From: Carnegiea gigantea
Lineage: Eukaryota; Streptophyta; Magnoliopsida; Caryophyllales; Cactaceae
Assembly: GCA_029747015.1 (NCBI GenBank)
Contig: JAKOGI010001550.1
Span: 153,777 to 217,776, forward strand
Direction: 5' to 3'
Length of the DNA stretch: 64,000 nt
The position numbers and the translations under genes were made by a program. This document shows, piece after piece, positions 58,376 to 64,000 of the stretch. The notes under the pieces are model-generated. The model was not told where the DNA came from and searched no databases. It was given only the letters and a program-made list of their open reading frames with translations. The number at the start of each line of letters is the position of its first letter. Positions within the stretch are counted from its first letter, which is position 1.

Positions 58376-59401
58376 ATGTTGGAACAAATTCAAAGTTCTC
58401 AAGTTGAAAAAGGGGAAAACAAGCAAGTTTGGACTAAGGAAGAGGAGTGAGCTCTTATCCATGGATTACTAGTGTTAAGCGCCAATCCTCAATGGAAGGC
58501 GGAGGGGAGCTTCAAAGGTGGGTACTTGGTAAAGTTATAGGAAATGATGAATGCAAAGTGCCCTGGAATTGGTTTAAAAGCATACCCTCATATTGACTTA
58601 AAGACCAAATGGTTTAAAGACAAGTATAATGTATTGGTGGAGATATTTCGCACATCTGAATTCACTAGGGATGACACTACGAAAATTATCAAGTGTGAAA
58701 GACAATCTTATGATTATTTTTGTAAGGTGAACTTGTTAATAATTTTCAACTTCACGTTTATTGTTATCTTTATTATGCAATTGTTTTTAAAATGTTGTCT
58801 AATATTGTAGAATCATAAACAAGCAAACGGACTTTGGGGTGTTTCTTTTCCCTTTGTTGATAAGTTAGGGAAAAGTTTTGGTGTTGATAGAGCTACTGGA
58901 GCTAGTTGTGAGGACCATGTAGAAGTTGTGGATAACTTGCATAATGATAACGAGGCCATCAATCCTGACAAGGATGGAGAAGACGAAGAGAATGAGGAAG
59001 ATGACTCAGTTCAATTAGCTCAACCATCTCCCCAACCTTTAGAAAGAACCAAAAAGGAGAAAACACCAATAGGCAAGGGCAAAAAAAGAATGTCAGAGGT
59101 TACAAACTTAACTTCTACTTTCACTAATATGTCTTCTAACATATCTAGTTTTATGAGTGGTATGAATCCTCATCTTGAAACAATTGCAAGTACTTTCACT
59201 ACTACTCAACAACATGAGCAAGTTATCATGGCTTGTGAATTACATCTTGATCAAAAATAAGAGGAGCTTGATGAAAAAAAGAAAGGTTTGTTCAATAAAG
59301 TGATGAAAATTCCCGGGCTCACTAGAGTTGAAGCAATGATGGTAGTGAAGAAAGATTTCATCATTAATCTTATTCATCCGGGCATGTCTCCATCTAACTA
59401 G
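58376..59401 (+). pseudogene. Myb/SANT-like gene of the PIF/Harbinger element
   Basis: Starts MLEQIQSSQVEKGENKQVWT with the SANT Trp, then KEEE, stop (58448), ALIHGLL. CPGIGLKAYPHIDLKTKWFK and DKYNVLVEIFRTSEF with a TTKIIKCE segment are the Myb/SANT-like domain. An intron is visible at 58727-58810 (GTGAAC...TTGTAG) and the frame continues NHKQANGLWGVSFPFVDKLG and DRATGA. A charged linker (DGEDEENEEDD) and Lys-rich KGKKRMSE (nuclear-localisation-like) follow. Stops at 58448, 58540 and 59258. The protein normally partners the transposase and binds element DNA. Ends at about 59401. Confidence 0.9.
58727..58810 (+). other. Intron in the Myb/SANT-like gene
   Basis: 84 bp, GT...AG, AT-rich with TTATTATGCAATTG before the acceptor TTGTAG. 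Joining the flanks keeps the frame (DYFCK then NHKQANG). Confidence 0.8.
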
Positions 59402-60155
59402 AGCTTGGCATGAGTTTCTTGGTTTAGATTATGCTTATGTTGTTATTAGATGGCACATGTGGATGTCACTTGGTAATCTTTTGATGATTGTAAGTGCAAG
59501 GTGAACATGGACCTAGTTTGTGCATTTTTTTCTTTGTTTTTTATTTTGGTTTTGGATGTCATCTTCTTATGTGATTAGTAGAAGGCGAACATGAAATTTA
59601 TGCGCAAATATTTGTTTTCAATGTTAATTATGTTCATAGTTGATGTGTAATGTTTATTGGCTTATTAGATTGTGCTCTTCCAAGCTTATGTGCATGTCGA
59701 TCAAGAAAAAAAGAGAAAAAAGAGTAGAAAATAGGGCAGTCTCGTGCACAAGCATCCCGCATTCACGCAGGGTTCGAGGAAGAGCCCCATAAAAAAAGGT
59801 TGAATTGCAGGCAGTCTAATCTAACTTTGTCAGTAGTTGATTCCAAGGCTCCAACCGATGACCTCATTTTTAACAAAACTCTCAAATGGTTCAGATATAA
59901 CTTCTTAGAACTTCATTTTCAACAAAACAAAATAATAAAAGTTAAAACAATAATTTATATTTGCATATAATATTTTCAAAATAAAAACAAAGTTGATTCC
60001 ATTTCAAAACTGCTCACCAAACAGCAAGGACTGAAACCTAATTTCATTCCAGTTTTCACCAAATAACTGGGTTCAGGATTCAAGTTCCATAACCCAACCC
60101 CCAGAATTCAAATTCTGATTCCATTTTATTTCAGTTTTTCTCACCAAATAGGGTC
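59402..60155 (+). other. 3' non-coding part of the PIF/Harbinger element
   Basis: No gene. The last 150 bp contain several CACCAAATA/CACCAAACA variants (about 60010, 60058, 60142), subterminal repeats of the inverted-repeat motif that may be transposase or Myb binding sites. Confidence 0.6.
60136..60155 (-). repeat. Right terminal inverted repeat of PIF/Harbinger element
   Basis: Reverse complement GACCCTATTTGGTGAGAAAA, followed on the plus strand by TAA (60156-60158). Confidence 0.75.
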
Positions 60156-61677
60156 TAAGTCTGAATGATGATAAACTAATGGCCAATAAGAGGATACTCT
60201 ACCATCTGAAGAGTAGTGAGGAATGTATTATGGTTTGTTGCAGTACTCTAGATGAGTTAGTTACCTTTGTAACATTCTCTACTAATAACTGCATTATCTT
60301 TCCGACCCCCCAAAAAAAGGAAAAGGCAAGGCTAGTTTTTGTTTTGTTTGTTTTGTATATTAATTTATTTCAATTTAGATAAAAATTTGGATGGATTTTT
60401 TTAAAGAGTAGATAGATTGTGGAAAAGGTTTTAAATTTTCATGTCTGAACTTAGTTGTATGAATTTTTCTTAATTTATGGAGATTTTGAACAAAATTGTA
60501 ATTATACCTAATTTTATGGTATTTGAGCTTGATTGTCCGATTGCCCAACTCTGAATGGGCCACTATATTCGAACAATTAGATCGAAATTATTAGACTCAA
60601 ACTCGACATGATTTCTAATTTGGACATGACCAATTGAAATGAAAATTATGTGACAAGGTCCGATTGTTTAAAGGATCTAGTGAATTTAGGTAATTGAATT
60701 GGACAATTTTTCACAATTGCTAGGCAATAGATACAATAATATGCATTTTTGGCTTCTACAAATACAGACATTAATTCTTTTTTGCAGTACACTTGAAAGG
60801 TCCATGACCTAACTATTATCATTTTACATTGCGAAGTATAAAGACTAAAAGAAATGAACTTAGGACCAAGCGAGAGGCTCTTGTACTGTGGACCCGGCGC
60901 TATAGTCCAGGCTGCATGTCAATTGAATAGTGATTATTGGGGGTACCATAGGAGATAGGGGGCTTTAAGGACTGAAATTGTAAAAAGTGATGTTTTTGAC
61001 TGTACGGAGCATCTTATGCCTGTAAATTGGTAACTAGAACAAAAATCATACTAGTTTTAAACCCATATGTTGCATGGACTTAGTATACACTTGAATTTTG
61101 AAAATTTTTTGAAGAATCTTTACTCTATCTTATGTATTGCCATAATTAAGTATGCACATAGTTATATAATTTTGAAAAATATTTCACAAAAAAAGGAAAA
61201 GAGAATAAAGAATAGAAATACTCAAGGATGAATCTAAAAGCATCATTAAAAAACGTTAGTTTTGTTACATTGAAGAATTGGCTTTTTCTAAAAACAAAAA
61301 TTTTCTAACTAATTGTCTAGTCATGCATACAAACTCTCCCCTAGTTTTGACCCCCTTTAAAAAAATGCACGTGACTGCTAGCTTTATTTGGTTATTATTT
61401 AGTTTCGTGCATGGAAATGTTCTTGTTTTCTTTATTTCAAATGTTGCATAGTGTTGTTTTAGTTTTGTTAGTCTATGATAATGTGTTTAATAATTACATG
61501 ATTGATAAAAACTTGCATTCCATATGAAAATCATGCATGCTTGTAATGTAATTCTCTTATTCTAGTACATCTATTGAACACTCATAAATCAATTTTTCGA
61601 TGAACACATTAAAATTTTGAATGAAATAAGAGATTAATCCAATAAACAAAAAAAAAAAAAGCATTATAGATGAGGAG

Positions 61678-61830
61678 AAAAGAGAAAACGCTAATTTAGA
61701 ACTATATTATTGATTTAGGTCCACTTAAGAAGACAAAACCAAAAGTGCATAAAATTAAGAGGAGAAAATGATTGTTTAGAACTATATTATTGATTTAGGC
61801 CCACTTAAGAGACAAAACCAAAAGTGCATG
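61678..61830. repeat. 80-bp tandem duplication
   Basis: TTTAGAACTATATTATTGAT occurs at 61695 and 61775, followed each time by TTAGG-CCACTTAAGA, AGACAAAACC and AAAAGTGCAT with one or two differences. Confidence 0.9.
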
Positions 61831-63625
61831 TTACTACCCCATAAAGTGATATACGAAAAATAATTGCAATTACAAGAAAACAAAACAAAAAGAAATCACA
61901 TGTGAACATAGAAAATTACATTTAGAAAATAAATATCCAAAGCACAAGCTTCACATGTAGAGAGGGAAATGGCAAAGGAAAGAAAAATTCGTTGCTCCTG
62001 TTTCGATTGAAAAAAAGGAAGAAGTAGATCATAAAAGCAATTAAGAAGAAACAGGGGAAGAAGATGGAGTTAGCTTTCGGGTTGCTTTTGCTCCAGTTCC
62101 TTCTATAATCCATGTTTCCTTTATCAATAATAATTAAACAGTTTCACGAATTAACGATGAGACTATTCGGATTGCTTTGTAACGGTTTATAATATAAAAG
62201 AATGCAATTCAATAATGAGCTATTGAATGATAAAATATGTGTTAATAATCCGTACTCATAACGTTAAAATCAAAATGCATAATAATATCTTCTTTAATTT
62301 ACTTCTCTCATTAATCACTCCTTTTGTGATACTTATCTGTATCCATGTGTTTAAAATTCAACGTCAAAAAATATGCATGTATATGATGATAGGACAATAG
62401 AGTTAGTTATAATAAGGATTATTACCATATACCTCCTCCAAAAGTACTTACATGAGGTCGTTAAATAAGAATAAAGTAGTACTCTTTCTCCCGTATGATG
62501 CAATGTACAATTTTTGACTTTTGTTTGTAGTTTTTGTATATACAAAATAATAAATTATCTAATATTTCATGTTATGTGTGAAGATTTTTAATTTTTTAAA
62601 AAAATTAATAGTTTTAAACTTCAAGTACAGTAATTATGTGGTATAAATTTTAAGATGTTATTAAATAGAGATTTCTTATGTATTCAAATAGATTATCAAC
62701 ATAGTTGAATATATATAAACATGTCATTTATTAATAAAATTGATGCATCTTTTCTTGTATATTCTTAGAGTCTGTAGTTTGATAATAATCTTCCCACCTT
62801 GTTATTTTATACTAGCTTGGATTTTTGTAGATTGAAAATTGCAATCAATTTGGTAAGCTTTAACATATCTCCCACAATCAATTCTACCTAAAACAGGCAA
62901 AAAACATTGTGATGCACAATAAATTAAGATCATAGTCCTCAATACAAATGCAAACTGAATGTCCTTTGCTAGAATCCTTATTGCATGAATACATACCCAG
63001 ACAATACAATGTCACTTATTCTTATTCTCTCAGTAAACAACTTTATTATATGTTAATTATTTGTACAATATAATGTCCTAATATTTCTATTATGATGCGT
63101 GATTTTTTTGATAAAAGATATAATACATGATTTTTTGTATAATGCATGTTTAGTATACGATGGATTATCTTTTAATGTCTTCTAGAATTAACGTTGGAAA
63201 ATATTTTTAAAAGGCTAAATTATGTTAGAGTGACATGTGCTAAAAGATTAGGAGGTTTTGTTTTGTTTCCCTGTATTGATGATATGCATGGAAAAATTAT
63301 TAGTTTTTCTCATTGTAGTGACCATATGTAAAAACTATAATATATTCATAATTCATGGAATTTGTGGGGGAAAAAAGAATTTGAACCTACAAAGAAATAT
63401 AATGATTTTTTTAAAAATAAGTGGAAAACCACACTCCAGCAATTATTTATGGATGGACAAGAAAATCAATTGATAATATCTCAAACTAATTGTTGATCGC
63501 CCATTGCTTTTTTTTTTTTTTTAAGTTAACATGATACAATATGTTTAAGTAATTCATGGATTATTATTCATATGATAAATCATTTGTAATAAATTCACAT
63601 GGATGCAGCAGTATTAGCAACAATA

Positions 63626-63687
63626 GTTGTTGTTGTTATTGTTGCAGTTGTAGAAGTACCAGCAATAGCAGCAGCAGCAGTAGCAAT
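63626..63687. repeat. Short (GTT)n and (AGC)n microsatellites
   Basis: GTTGTTGTTGTTATTGTTG at 63626-63645 and an AGCAATAGCAGCAGCAGCAG run at 63661-63680. Confidence 0.85.
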
Positions 63688-63900
63688 CAGAAATGTTTTA
63701 TTATTTTTTCAACAACTGAGTGTTTACACCCAATACGATTTGCCATGGTCAACATGTTGTATCTAATTTCCCTCATATCCAGCAATTGTAATAGTAAAAA
63801 TCTTTTATCATTTATTAGCTAATTTAATAATAACAATTTAAAAGGCAAGGAGACTGGTTAAATCAAATCAAGAAAAGTCCAAACATCTAAAATTTTACAC

Positions 63901-63904
<4 letters not shown>

Positions 63905-63962
<58 letters not shown>

Positions 63963-63963
63963 A

Positions 63964-64000
<37 letters not shown>
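63905..64000. repeat. (TA)n microsatellite running off the window
   Basis: Uninterrupted AT/TA dinucleotides except for CTATCTAT at about 63961-63968; continues beyond the end. Confidence 0.98.

Larger units (their letters stand above)
48684..60155 (+). mobile_element. PIF/Harbinger DNA transposon, interrupted by a gypsy element
   Basis: Plus-strand ends are GGCCTGTTTGGGGAGGAAAA (left) and, as reverse complement of the right end, GACCCTATTTGGTGAGAAAA, an imperfect terminal inverted repeat. TAA flanks both sides (48681-48683 and 60156-60158), the 3-bp target duplication characteristic of PIF/Harbinger. Inside are a HARBI1-like transposase remnant (56920-58230) and a Myb/SANT-like gene remnant (58376-59401), the two genes these elements need. 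Removing the 7.05-kb gypsy insertion (49489-56542) leaves about 4.4 kb, a normal size for an autonomous PIF element. Confidence 0.85.
60159..63904. other. AT-rich intergenic DNA, no gene recognised
   Basis: Only short ORFs without recognisable domains. Homopolymer A/T runs are frequent and no retrotransposon coding text is visible, unlike the rest of the window. This may be unique intergenic DNA or very old repeats. Confidence 0.5.

Overview
This window looks like a repeat-dominated stretch of a flowering-plant nuclear genome, most likely a eudicot. It is AT-rich. I find no intact host gene, no rRNA or tRNA gene and no bacterial-type operon. Almost everything recognisable is a transposable element or its debris: Ty1/copia, several Ty3/gypsy lineages, LTR elements with plant-mobile-domain-like genes, a LINE 3' end and a PIF/Harbinger DNA transposon. 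All coding regions carry stops or frameshifts.

Layout. 1-2650 is one copy of a diverged repeat whose partner lies at 16817-19720. 6425-11798 is a near full-length but dead Ty1/copia element with both LTRs, PBS, PPT and recognisable Gag, PR, IN, RT and RNase H. 11804-12460 holds an Athila-like gag-type remnant. 14633-15899 is a solo LTR with a perfect 5-bp target duplication. 20604-23210 is a short minus-strand gypsy deletion derivative. 24325 to about 30168 is a degenerate LTR element that was later hit by a second element, now reduced to a solo LTR (26519-27936).

30455-31750 is a 77-bp minisatellite. 32319-34300 and 41167-43200 are two copies of an element with a plant-mobile-domain-like gene, the second in a head-to-head join with an inverted fragment. 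37048-40236 is a gypsy integrase gene split by about 2.1 kb of foreign DNA, which itself carries a 5'-truncated LINE with a 17-bp target duplication. 43204-48493 holds a minus-strand Athila-type pol remnant with LTR pieces.

The clearest large structure is 48684-60155. It is a PIF/Harbinger transposon (TAA target duplication, related terminal inverted repeats, HARBI1-like transposase and Myb/SANT-like gene, both broken) split by a 7.05-kb minus-strand gypsy element (49489-56542) that keeps gag and the integrase C-terminus but has lost PR, RT and RNase H. From 60159 to the end the DNA is AT-rich and featureless apart from small tandem repeats and a terminal (TA)n tract.

The order of events can be read from the nesting: older elements are interrupted by younger ones, and several target duplications are still readable. 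I see no convincing novel enzymatic system. The most unusual material is structural: the palindromic CACGTG/GTGCC arrays shared by LTRs of different families, the two minisatellite-like arrays, the W-box-rich LTR and the split integrase.
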